From NCBI GenBank assembly GCA_020740775.1, contig JAHEWK010000006.1, positions 434,001 through 498,000 of the forward strand: a stretch of 64,000 nt of DNA, given 5' to 3'. The notes below the pieces were generated by a model. It was given only the letters and a program-made list of their open reading frames with translations, did not search any database and was not told the DNA's origin. The stretch is from Ilyonectria destructans (Eukaryota; Ascomycota; Sordariomycetes; Hypocreales; Nectriaceae). The first letter of the stretch is position 1; the number at the start of each line of letters is the position of its first letter. Below, in pieces: positions 11,601 through 24,173 of this stretch. Position numbers and translations under genes: made by a program.

Positions 11601-13700
11601 CTAGTTAAAATAAGATTTTAAAAAGCCTTAAGTAATAATAATATTTCTATTAGCCTTCTTAAGGTATATAGTAAGATCTTTAATAAGACTATAGTCAGAC
11701 TAGCTTATATTAGTATAAAATTAAACTACTTTCTACAGTAATACTATAAAGTAATAATAATAGTACTTAAGAAAGTAGATAAAACTTAAAAAAAGAGAAA
11801 TTATATTAAAGCTTATAGATCTATCTTACTGCTCTATATAATTGGGAAAATTATAGAGGCAGCTATTAAGAAGTATCTTATTATTACTGTAGAAATCTTA
11901 GGACTTCTTCTAGATAGCTAAATAGAAAACTAAATTAAAATATTAACTAAAATAGCTATCCAGCTAGTAATAGAGGCTATTAGAATAATATAAAACTACT
12001 ATAATATTATAATAATTCTATAACTAAATATCTTAGGCGCCTTTAATACAGTTAACTTTATATACTTACTTTATATATTTAAACTGATAGAAATTAATCT
12101 TTAGATAGTTAAATAGATCTATAGCTATCTTATAGAAAGCATAATATAATTTTACTTTAATAATAAAAAGTTTAGTATATTTATAATCTATATAGAGGTA
12201 CTATAAAGCTTCCCCCTCTTTTTTATTCTCTTTTTAATTTATATTAGTATATTCTATAAACTACTAGAAAGATAGAAGAAATTAGTAATTATTGAGTTTA
12301 TAGATAATATTAATCTAATTATAGTAGGACTATTAGAGATAATAAGATAATATTATCTAAAAGCTATATAGAAAATCTATAATAATTAGATAAAAAGATA
12401 TAGAATAATTTTTAAACTTAATAAGTTAAAACTTCTTTACTTTATTAGAAAATACTAATTAACTTAAAATTCAGTAAATAATTAGAAAATATAATAATAT
12501 TACTAAATAGCAGCCTTAAAATACTAGATGTTTAGCTAAATTGAAAACTTAATTAATTAATCTATCTTAAGAAGTTAACTATTAAAATACTATACTAATA
12601 GTATACTCTTAATATAATTACTATATCTATATAGAGGTATAATATCTATAAAAGTTGCTTAATATATATAGTAGTAATTAGAATTATACTAGCCTATAGT
12701 ACCTCTACTTTCTATTAACCTACTAAATTAGATAGTAACCCCTAAGAAATAATCTATAAGTTAGCTATAAAATAAATAAAGAGCCTCTATATTATAGCTG
12801 GAGTATATAAAGCTACCTTAATAAGGAATCTAAAAATAAAGCTAGATATACCTCCTCTAGACTTATATCTTAACCTATAGCTAGCTTAATTTAAAGTTTA
12901 TATTTATATAAAATTAGCCTAATAGGTAATTAATAAGGCTACTACTATAATTTTAGTAGCCTTACTAAAATATAAAGGCTCTTAGAGATATCTAAATAAA
13001 GTAAATACTAAATAGCTATAAAAATAGCTAGAGAATAAGAAAATAGCAGCTAATACTATAGATAGAAATTAAAAAGTAAAATAGGCAGCTATAGCAGTAA
13101 AGTAGGAGGTATAGAGAGGCTATAGTAATATTAGTATCTTAAATAGATCTCTCTTTAATATAGACTATAGAATTCTATATAGCAGCCAGCTAAGGTATAT
13201 TAACAGCCTAATTATCTAACTATATATAGAATATATTAGCCTTTAAATCTTTCTCTTTAATAGAAGAGTCCCTAAGGTAATATTACTATAATATTTTTAT
13301 AGTAATAGTAAATAAACTGTTAAATATATATTTACCTACTATATATTTTATAAAAAAACTTACCTTCTAAAGTTAAAACCTTAAGACTGTAGGAATATAG
13401 GCTGGTATCTTAATAATAAATATATAGTATCTATAGTAGTAATTTAATATAGTAGAATAATTTAGCTAGCTTAATTTAGGCTTGCTATTACTCTATAATA
13501 AAAGTAGGGAATATAAAAGCTAGATAAAAGGGGACTAATATCTTAATAATAATATATAGAGGACTATCTAAATGAATTAAGATATAGATAAAAGTCACTT
13601 TATAAAGAAATTAAATCTATAAAGAAAGAGAGCCTATAAAAAGCTTTAAGCTGAAGTTAAAATAATACTAATAGAGTATCTACTTATTAATAATATTATT
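8610..13700 (+). mobile_element. RIP-degraded Tad1-like LINE, plus strand
   Basis: Non-LTR retrotransposon remnant without intact frames. In the plus direction three relics are readable. A gag-type zinc knuckle lies near 9700-9760 (YFNCYKIDYITRFY, where C-x2-C-x4-H-x4-C has had Cys and His turned to Tyr). An endonuclease-like region follows at about 9900-10900. The reverse-transcriptase catalytic box lies near 12292-12320 (EFIDNINLI, from an expected FVDD-type box with Asp changed to Asn). The C-to-T and G-to-A nature of the losses fits RIP. A terminal RNase H/zinc-finger-like tail is likely at about 13100-13500. The 5' end is set by alignment with the inverted copy at 1-2960. The 3' end is uncertain. 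Confidence 0.7.
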
Positions 13701-15824
13701 ATTATTATTATCTAAAGAAACTAAAAGCCTAATACTAATAATAAGAATCTTATTAAGAATAATAGAATAATAAAAAAGATAATTAATTTTAGCAGCTATA
13801 AAGCTTCTATTAAAAGCCCCTAAAGTTAGTCTAGTAACTATCTTATTTTTTATCTTTTCTCTACTAGAAGCTATAATAATAGCCTGCTAGTTATAATAGC
13901 TGAAAATCTCCTTAATTTTATCTATATTTTCAGGCTATAATAAATTAGCAGGAATACTATATAACTGTAGGAATATCTATAGAGTTAAGAGTCTTACTTA
14001 TAGCTTTATAGATATAATATTAGGTAAGATAAATTAAAGATAGAGCTTAAATAGAAGTAATAAGATTACTAGAATAATTAGAAATCTAAATAGAGTAAGT
14101 ATTAATATAGAGTTACTATAGAGGCTACTTATTAAAATATAAATATACTTCCCCTTTATATAATAGGTATAGTAACTATTAAAATCTAAATAAGAATTAA
14201 TATTAAAAAAAAAGAAGACTGTAGTAAAATTATAGGGATAATATACTATAGATAAAGTAAAATCAGCTAAAAGTACAGACTGAAATTATTAACTAAGTAT
14301 AATAGATATAGAAAAGAGAATAGTAACTATTAACTTTTTATAAAGTAATTAGTAGGAATACTATAGAAATACTATAAAGAATTTATAGAGATAAAAAAAA
14401 GCTTCTTTATATTAATTAGAAGGAATAAAAGCTTATTAAAGACCTTTAGTATAATAGGTAAAAAGGCAGATATTTTTAGCTTTTTAAAAGCTTTAAGTAA
14501 ACTCTCTATAGTATTATTAAGAGTATATTTAGCAGTTATAGCAGCCTTCTTATTAAGGTAGGTATATTTATAGATAAATATCTTCTTCTTCTTTACCTTT
14601 TTATAAAGAAGCTTTATAGCTATAGTACTATCAGTAAGAGCCTTCTTCTTAGTAGCTTTCTTATAGTACTTAGCAGCTAGTACTGCTTTCTTTTTATTAA
14701 AAGATAAATAAGGGGTTATTATAGTGGAATTAAAATAAAGCTACGGTAGGTATATAATTAGAAATTAAAAAAAAAAGAGATAACTACCTCTAAGTTAATA
14801 GAGGCCTAGTAATAATATAGAGACTATATAGAGGGAGAATTAAAGAATTTATAAGAGATAGCTACAGTAGGAGTAGCAGAAAGATAATAAAAAAGAAAGA
14901 AAAAAAAGAGAAAGAAATAAAGAGAAAGAGGCCTTTTATAGAGCTAGAGAGAAACCTCAGGCAGGCCTTAAACTTTTAAATCTTAAGAGTATAGAAATAG
15001 TTATATAGTAGAAGCTATTAAGAGCCTAAAGTAAAAATAAAGAGAAAGTAAGAATAAAGGCTACTAAGGTAATATAAAGCTTACTCTATAATACTATAGA
15101 GCTGTCCTTCTCTAGAAAATATAAAGCTAGAAAACCAAATAAATATTAATATAAGTCTAATATCTATATATATATCGATATATAAGAGTTATATAACCAG
15201 AAGAAAAAAAAGCTAAGCTTTAAAATACTAGTAGAGGCCTAAAGGGCTACTATAAAGGTATTTAGAGTATTAAACTGTAAAAAGCTACTACTATATTACT
15301 ATAGTAGCGATAGAAATAGATAAAAGCAGATAAAAATAGAGTATAATACTAGCTGCTATAACTCTATAGAGAAAACCCCTATTAGCTTCTCTATAACCCT
15401 AAAGTAGTTAGAATTAAAAGAAGAGTAAATATATAAACTATAAATCTAAATAAGGCTGGTAATAATATTATTAGTATAGATCTAATAATAATAATATACC
15501 CCCTAAAATAATTAAATAAAACTGTAATAAGGTTTTTATTTTATAGCTAAATAGCTAGAAGGTTTTTTCTTTTTAAATTAATAAGTAGGAGTTCTATAGG
15601 TCTAGATATAGATAAAATAGTATATATTAAATAAATAAATAAATAAATAAATATTAATACTTCTAAATATTATAATAAGTAAGAATAAAAAAGAATATTA
15701 AAAATATATAATTTATTTAAAGATAAAGTTATAATAACTATAATAATATTATAATAAAAAGAGTAAGTAAAATTAAAATTAAAATTTTAATAAATAGTAT
15801 AATTAAATAAAAATAATAATTCTT
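13701..15824. other. AT-rich stretch, unassigned transposon relic
   Basis: Continues the RIP-like composition after the LINE. On the minus strand about 14400-14710 stays open for roughly 100 codons and would encode a Lys-rich segment (YYKKATKKKALTD and similar), which may be a transposon relic but was not identified. The rest has no readable frame. Tandem AATA units occur near 15628-15655. Confidence 0.5.
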
Positions 15825-16615
15825 TTAGCTAATATTATTTAATTAAATAGATTTTTAAGATTTTTTTTTTAAAAAAAAAACTATTAATTAAATAAGATAC
15901 TATATTAAATAATACTTACTAATAGATTCTATATAAAGTTTTTTAATTTATAGATTTAATAAGTTAAGTTATTAATATAATAGATAATAATAAATATTTA
16001 GCTTAAAAAATTACTAATAAAGATACCTAAAGAAAGTTTAAATAAAATTAAAAAAAAAAAGTTAGAAATTATATAAAGAGAGATATTAATTTTTACTTTT
16101 TTAAAGATTTCTTTCTAAAAGTTAAAAAGATTTAAAAAACTTAAAATAGCTAGAAAATCTAGTAAATTATTATTTTTATTTTTAAGAAATTTATTTAAGT
16201 TTATTATAATTATTACTATTATTTTATTTAATCTTATTTTTAATATCCCTTAAATATTAAGCTGCTATAGATTTTATTAAAGTTATATTAGTGGAATTTT
16301 CTATAATTAACTTAAAATTCTACTTAATAAGATATTTCTCTATTAGAAAATATAAGCTTTAAATCTATTTAACTTTATATATAGTTTAATATAGCTTTAA
16401 GCTAACTATTTAAGATATCTATATAATAATCTTCTATATATTTTCTTTAGAGTAAGTTAATAAATTAAATATTATTTTTATCTTTTTTACTGCTAAATTA
16501 ATTTCTATTTACTATAGTATTTTCTATTAAGAAAAGCTATTAATTTTAACTTTAATTATAATAAGAATTTAATTAAATAATTTAATTTTCTAAAAGATTA
16601 AAAAACTCTAATTTA
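15825..16615 (+). repeat. Direct repeat, longer copy with ~510-bp extra segment
   Basis: The outer parts (about 15825-15995 and 16510-16615) match 3340-3615 in the same orientation. The middle (about 16000-16505) is absent from the left copy and looks like an insertion. It is AT-rich with no coding relic. All visible differences in the shared parts look like C/T or A/G changes or small length changes in A runs. Confidence 0.55.
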
Positions 16616-18095
16616 ACTATTTTTTTATATAGTATTTATTTACTTTTAAGTATTTAAAAACTATATATATTAATTATTATTATTAAAATTACTATTTTAA
16701 TTACTATTTTAAATTCTATATTATATACTTATATAAATATAATAAGAAACTTAATCTATTAATTATAAATTTAATTTCAGTTTTTTTACCTTTTCTAACT
16801 ATTAAATATATTTATCTCTTTATAATTTAATTTTCTTAAGTTTTTATAGTTATTAATTCTTTAGCTATAAGTTAATTAATACTATATTATTTATTAGCTA
16901 TATAGACTATATAATACTATATAAGCTATTAATAAATACTCTTTTTACTGGAAAAAGTATATACTTTTAGTATTTTTAAATTAAAGTTTTAAAATAATTT
17001 AACTTTATAATAGCTTAAAGTTATTTTTAGTAAATTTAGCCTTTTTAAAATATAGCTATTTTTATAGCTTATTAAAATATTAAAAAAGATAATTAATTAA
17101 ATTAAAAATCTTAACCTATTTAAGTAACTATTAACCGTTAAATAAATTAAGTATATAGTCTATATTATTAATACTATTATTAGTATTTTTCTTTTACTAT
17201 TAAGTTTTTAATTTCCTTTTTAAATATATATATACTAAAGTATTTTAATCTCTTAATTAAGCAGTTAATTATAAAATTATTATAGCTATACTATATACTA
17301 TACTAAAAGTATTATCTTATTATTCTTAATATATAAATACTTTTAGTTTTCTTACTATATATAGCTTTCTTAATTATATATATTTATTTTTAGCAATTTC
17401 TTAAATATAGAGAATATAGTTATAGAATTTCTATATAAATTAAAGTAGTAATATTTATAGCTTAAGTAGACTATCTTTAAGCAGTTTATAAAAAGAAGAA
17501 AAAAAGCTTATAGCTAGTAATATTACTAATTATAGAGATAAATACTTATTAATATTAAACTCTAGCTATAATATAAAAAGGAATATAATAATAATAATAG
17601 TATCTTAAGAGTTTAAAATACAGTAGTAATAAAAAAGAGAGAAATTACTTTTTCTTCTATATAAGTATAGTTAGAGCTTACCTCTATTAGTATTTAGTAT
17701 TTAGTAAATAGAGTAAAATTAAAAGGTTACTTTTTAATAAAAAAGGCAGATAAAAGAATATTCCCCTACTTATAAGCTCTTAAGTAAAGCTAATTAAATT
17801 AATATAAAAAAGAATAAGATAAAATAATAATTAAATAGACTGTATAGAAAATAGCTTTTTAATAGAAAAAGAATATAAAATTAGTAATTCTATAGTAGGG
17901 CTTAATAATAAATAGATAATAATATATTAAAATTATATATTTATTTATTATTGAAATGTCTGGAAGAGATACAATCAGCAGTCCGAGTCCTCCGGGATAT
18001 CCCTTACTGCCTCTAGCGCATTAGAGAAGGGAACGTTTAAATGCCCCTATAAGTATGCCGCTATTTATCAGTCTTTAAGTCTGGTTCTCTTTGCG
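16616..18095. other. AT-rich stretch ending at a sharp composition border
   Basis: RIP-like sequence to about 17950, where composition switches within a few bases to normal at GAAATGTCTGGAAG. No gene was recognised. The last ~145 bases before 18096 are the 3' flank of the NACHT-ankyrin gene. Confidence 0.6.
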
Positions 18096-21000
18096 TCAAT
18101 ACCGGCCACACACTATAAAAGCAGTCAAACGGGGGCACATACTTGCGTTTTCAAGCTTCTGATGAAGGCTCAGAAGCAACTCCACATTACGAGTTAGCAC
18201 GCTGATATCTTCCTTCAGCCCTGCAATTTCACTGCTCATTTTATGAAGTTCTGAAGTTGTGCGATCGTTGTACTCGGAAAGAATTTGATGGAGCGCTGCT
18301 GTTGACTTTGTATTGTCTTCGAGTGTCACTGCCTCCTTGTGCAGATCTCGAAGCCCGTTCAATCTGTCCAAGAAAGATCTTTCGAAGGACTTCAGACGAT
18401 CTCTGACGATGATTTTCGCGAATGTCTTCATACGAGTCGTCGGAGCATATTTCATCTGGAATTGGGCGATATTAATCAACGAGAATATGGCATGTCCGAA
18501 AAGATTCGAGAGCAGTTCCTCCAGCCCGAGGGCAGGGATGTTTTCCGGAAACGTCTGGATGAACGTTTCGTGTTGACGAAGTATGCTATAAACGGTGTCG
18601 ACTATATTCTGGAGCATGGTGGTGGGTTCGTCCTCCTCGATATCAGAGCCGAAGCGAAAAGAAGCGAAAAGAAGCCATGTGCATGTTGCAGGAATGAAGC
18701 CAACGGTTCCCACTTCAGTATCGCTGACTTGTTTGATGACTGTTTGCCAGATTTCCTCTTCGTCAACGTTTAGTTTCTGGGGGTGCTTGGAGCGCCGAAC
18801 ACGTTCCGAGTGATCAACACGTCTTGGGTGATGAAGAATCTTGTGGCGATGGAGAATACAAATAGCCAAAACCTCTAGTCGCCGATCGAGGCCTACCGGT
18901 AGCTTCGGAGTCGTGGATTTCTCCTCTGATCTCTCCCAGGGAGCCATGTGCAGTACCTTGATGGCTTCGTCAAGTTTTGATGTTTGAGCCAAGTGCCAAG
19001 CATTGTCCCAAATCCTGTCACGGCGATTCGTTCCATTATGTTTGGCCCCATGAGCACGAAGAGAAGCCGCAAGATCCTGGTCGTCCATCGCTAGGGCCAT
19101 CTGAAGAGCATTGCCAAAGGATGCGCCAGATGCGTTGACATCAACGCCATAATCGTCCATCAGGATGTTAGCGAGTTCACGCTGTCCGCCAGCAATCGCC
19201 GCTTGAAGAGGCGTCCCCAGAACTTCATCTGCTTGATTAACGTTGACCCCATCCTTCAGCAGATCGCGAACAATTATAGTCTTGCCCTGGAAACTGGCCA
19301 GCTGTAGGGCCTGTCCAAGACGACCGCCGGTCCGGGAACTTGCTCCGGTCTCCAAAAGAAGCTTGACGATATTGGAATATCCCAGAAGCGTGGCATAGTA
19401 TAAGGGATCCGGTGAGCGTCGGGGGCGGGAGGTGTGGGAGTCATAGGCTGAAATCCATCGTTTGATACATCGAGACTCAAACATTGCTTTCACCTGGTTT
19501 TGAAGGTCGTCTGGGACTATTCCATCCTCAGTGAGCGCATCAACATGTTTGAACCAGTTACGGCGTGCGTACTGTAATAGCGGACTCTGGGTTTGTTCAT
19601 CAGCTGAAAAGGCCGAGTCATCAGAATCCACGAGCATCTCGAGACAGTCCCGGGCAATTTTCTTCTGTGCGAGTAAAGTCGTAGAATTCTTTGCTTCCTC
19701 AAGGATACTTGCAGATCTTCGTTCCTGGTCCTCGTCACCCTCTGCGCATTTGATGAAGTTTCTGACGTTCCCCGTTGCTTTGAGACTGACGTAGTCCCAG
19801 ACAGACGAATGGGAGGCAGCGATCATTGCATTCTCTGAAATGTGAAGGAAGTTTTGGCAAATTTTGGAAACTGGTCCTGTCCATGCATCGCCCTCGGGGT
19901 GCAGTGCAGAATATTCCTTCCATCTTAGCTGCGCTTTCGCTCCTAGAACCCAGAGCAGTATCCGCTCTGCATCGTTTTCAAGCTGCGATGTTCGCTGTTT
20001 CGAATAGCCTTTGGATAGACTTTTTTTGTACAATTGCTCGTAGCGGATGACAAGCCCAACTAGCAGACCACGAAAGTGCTGCGCTTTGACGGATTTCCAG
20101 TTTTCTTGAATGTGGAGGGTATCATCATCATACAAGACTTGCTTGAGGCAAAGGTCGGCCCATTTAAACCTGCTCGACATTTAGTATATGGCTGCAAGTA
20201 GACGGCGGATCACGCTTACATTCCCTCAGCCTTCTCAGAAAGCGTATCCACCATATCGTCTGCCACCATTTGAGTCAAGGCCTTTGAATGGTCACTCCTG
20301 AACAGTTTCACTTTTCTCTCAATGAAAGCCTTCATATCTGGCTTGCTTTTCTCCCCTCCAGCGACCATCAACGTTGTGGACGGGAAGTATGCGCTCACCG
20401 GAACCACTGTCTGGCTAGAAAGGAGCAGCCGCAGCTTTCCTAGCTTGACCGCGTCATATATGGCCTTCAGCTCCTTCAACAACGTTGTGAATTCTGGAAA
20501 CTCATCAATCCCGTCGATTATGACAGTGGTGTTGCGTCGACTGCTGATGATCTTGATCAGTAGGTTCTTCGCGCCCTCCCAACCCAAAGGTGCAGGCTGT
20601 AGAGTACCGCGTTTCAACGCCTCGTCAAAAGCAATCTCAACTTCTTCGGCCACCCTTTGTTTATCCGGCGACATCGCCAGCTGTCCCACGAGACCACGAA
20701 GGATCTGCTCGAGTCGCGAAGTGGTGCTCGGGGTCTGGAGTGTCTTGCTGGTGTCAACGGAGTAGTAGAAAAATGCAACGTTCTCTACGCCGAGTAATCG
20801 TATACGATCCACGACGATGGATACGAGAGACGTTTTGCCGGTTCCAATAGCTCCGCTGATCCAGAATTGCCCCGAGGTGCTCTCTTCCCAATTCGTGAAC
20901 TCGTGTGAATCCAGAAGCCATCTGCCACTATTACTGAACTCGGAGCCAAGCTTATCCTGTTTATCCAGGTGTTGCTTATCGACGTCAATGTCGGAGAGCA

Positions 21001-22210
21001 GCCAGCTCTTGATGCTGTTGATCTGATTACCGGTCTCGATTTTGCTCAGCTTCTCCAAAATCCGATCTCCCTTTTTGAGTGAGGCGGACAATCCTAGAGA
21101 AGTAACGAATGCTTGACACTCCTCATCCGCTTTGGTGAGGTTTGCAAGGTTAGATTTCCAACCATCCAAGACCGCAACGCCCCTAAGCATGCGTTTCATG
21201 GTTGACCTAGCAAAGTAGCAGGCAGCCTTGATGTAGAATAAGGCGATTTCCCGATACATGGCTACAAGGACCTTCTCGAAGTCTTCGTGCTTCCCATGCA
21301 TGCCATGAAGATAATCTTCCTCCACGGTTTTGTATCGAGCAACGAGTTGGGTCGCCTTACTCACACCATCAATGGCAGTTTGCCGTTCATCTGTGTCGCT
21401 GGTGATGATCTATCATGGCCTAGTGTCAGCATATTCCAGAGCGTGTATGGAATAGAAGATAAAGCTCACCGGCAAGAGAACACATACGCCAGCCCATGCC
21501 AGGCCGGAATAAGGGTTCAGACCAGCCGCCTGGTTGACAAACCCAGACATTTTCTGCACTATCCCCACGATACGAGTGACTTCCTCTCTCACATTGAAAA
21601 CATGTCCATGCCACTTCAGCACCCATTCTTTCTGTTGCATCTCCTCAAGCTTTACTTTCACAACGGCACTCATTCTACCTTCGTTCCCCACCATACGTTG
21701 CGCCGGCGGCCTCGGGTGGATGGGCTCTGAATTAGATAGCTCAGACTCCGAAGAATTGTCTTCGTTCTCTACTTCAGGCGATGCATCATCTCTACCCCAG
21801 TCGCCATCGAGGCTTTGCGACTGGGTGTCAGTTGGGAGCGTGGTTGTGCTGCCGGATGTTTCGCTGTCTGTCCTCTGAGCGCGTTCCAAGAGGACATCGT
21901 ACGCTTCGAGAATCTTTTTTATCTGTCTGTCCTGATCATCAAGAATTTCTTGATATGCTCTTGCCCAGAAGCTCAGTATTTTTGCATTCTCTGAAGTGAC
22001 TTGTGATATTGGCTTAGCAGGGGCTGAGTCCGGTGCGTCGACGATTGGTAGATCCGCGGTTTGCTTCACCATATAAAGGTGTCCTGTGTCGACCAGGCTA
22101 GACCTAGATTCGGACTCGGTGATTTCCACGGAAGCGGAGTAACTAGAGTCCTTACTTTCCGTCGAATGAGGTTTGTCGCGGCGTCGGAGCACGTCGCGAA
22201 ATCTAGGCAT
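18096..22210 (-). CDS. NACHT-ankyrin NOD-like receptor (STAND NTPase), three exons
   Basis: Three minus-strand frames join into one 1334-residue protein: 22210-21470, 21409-20220 and 20169-18096. The introns are 60 nt (GTGAGC to GATAG) and 50 nt (GTAAGC, TACTAA branch, GAGCAG), and both joins restore family-like sequence across the border. Residues about 75-400 resemble the N-terminal domain of fungal NWD/NACHT proteins (NPYSGLAWAGVCVLLP). About 427-440 is the P-loop GAIGTGKTS and about 538-546 a Walker B VIIDGIDEF. Residues 898-1022 hold about four ankyrin repeats, followed by a helical C-terminus. Such proteins bind NTP and are linked in fungi to self/non-self recognition. Another 3' intron is possible near 18130. 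It is flanked on both sides by RIP DNA but is itself unmutated. Confidence 0.85.
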
Positions 22211-23788
22211 TGTAGATAGTTGAGAGCACTACCATCAAGGCGTCTCGTTGATGGCTGGATGAAAAGCTTGCATCAAAGCCACAGAGGGAGGGATTTACTG
22301 TTGACGCCCAAGACGTCGCGATACATGCGATGGTGCCTCAGGCTCGAATAAGCTGCATTTCCAGTAGGCAATTGCGACATAGATCTTCAGCGCCACAACC
22401 AGGATTTCCAGTCTTATATAGCTTCATTAGGTAGTTAGATGCATATAAAACATACAAACACTATCTTTTTTCTTTTCTTTTCTTTTTTTTTTTTTGCTAT
22501 TAGATCTATATTGCTATTATAGCTTACAGTTAAAGTCGATAGCCTCCACGACTATCAGCAGAGCGTTATATTTCCCTATACCTAAAGGAATGAAGTTCTG
22601 AAAGATTCTTCCTTCTGTATCTGCACCCTCTTCCACCTAACGCTCAGGCTATATAGCGCTCTATTTAAGCTGCACTATTAAGCTACAGCCTAAAAGCTAT
22701 ATGCCACCTGCTCCCTTCTGTTGGAACTTTTCTAAAGCTTTTTTCTATAGAGAAAAGGGAGTTTAAAGATACTATATAACTTATATTATACTTTATAACA
22801 TACTTTAAAGTTAGTTAAATACTATTTAAACTACTTAACTACTGAATTAAATACATACTGTAATAATATTATTAAAGACTATAAATATATAACTATATAT
22901 AACTTTTTTAATAGTTAAGCTATAAGCTTTAAGCTTTAAAATATACCTTAAAGATTCTATAAAGATTCTTATAAGAAGATACTAAAATACAGTATTATTA
23001 CTAATATTTATACTATAAAATTAATTAGCTTAAATTAGCTTATTAATCTATTTATACTTTAAAATTAATTAATTTAAAATTATTTACTATTTGAAATTAA
23101 TATTATTTAATAAGAAAAGTACTTATAAAAATAAATACAGTACTATAAGAAAGCTGAAATTTAAAGCTTTTTAATAGTATACTTATTATTCTAATATAAT
23201 AACTAAATTTTAAGTAAATTATCTATAAAAGGATTAAAACTCTATAAGTAATTTTAAACTTATTCTATATTATAATTATAATAATATATACTATTAATAG
23301 ACTATTTTATACTATTTTATACTATTTACCTCTTATCTATATATACTTTTTAATTTTATATTCTTTATTAGAACTTTCTTTTTATAATTATATTACTTTA
23401 TTTTACTGCTTTATAACCTCTAATAAATATAAAAGCTAATTTACTATATATTCTATTTTTTACTTTTTAATTTTAATATTCTTTTTTAATTCTATTAAAG
23501 TTTATAAAGTAGTAAAATAAAAAAGAATATAATAATAAGAGAAATATTCTAATAGTTAAGAAATTCTAATTTTAAATTATAGAGAAATTAAAATTAATTA
23601 ATTTTAAAGTACAGCCTAATAATTAAGCTAACTCTTATTATTAGTTATATAGTGTTAATAGTATTAATAATACTATAATTTAGTATATTTTATAAGAACT
23701 TTTATAGAAATTTTAAGCTATATTTTAAACTTAAAAGCTTAAAACTTAATATAAAAATTAACTTTATTAAAGTAATATATAAAAATCT
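22211..23788. other. Upstream flank then AT-rich stretch
   Basis: 22211-22430 is the GC-balanced 5' flank of the receptor gene. 22470-22496 is a pyrimidine tract (CTTTT units then T run). From about 22740 the DNA is RIP-like and gene-free up to the LTR at 23789. The last five bases, AATCT (23784-23788), are the target-site duplicate of the nested gypsy element. Confidence 0.6.
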
Positions 23789-24173
23789 TATAACGATTAG
23801 TATACTACACTATACTTATAAGTCTAGAGTAAGCTGATCCTAATTAGTAGTTTATATAATAGGAAATTAGACAGATTAAGACTTAAATAAGTATATTATA
23901 TCTAATAATAGTAGAGTAAAGAGTACTTAATATAATTAAATTATATTAATAGCTAAGGAGCTGCCCATACTAGATATATACTTCTCAGATAACTATATAC
24001 TAGGTGGATTATATAATTAGTAGAGCACTCAATCCTAAAGTATACTACTCTAAGATTGACGCTCTAGAAGTACACTACTCCTGCTCCCTGCAATTCTATT
24101 ATAATTAGCTGGAGCTAACTGTGGGTTCTATATACTGCCGTTCTAGACTGTCTTTCTGGCTTGGGCTGTAATA
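23789..24173 (-). repeat. 3' LTR of the degraded gypsy element
   Basis: Begins TATAACGATT and ends GGGCTGTAATA on the plus strand. It pairs with 45553-45937 at equal length (385 bp). The ends were probably TG...CA before RIP, since TATCACAG/CGTTATA on the minus strand each differ from that form by one transition. Confidence 0.85.

Noticed and set aside
18595..18813. Plus-strand frames across the receptor gene
   Set aside because: Antisense shadows of the third exon, Ser/Arg-rich without motif.
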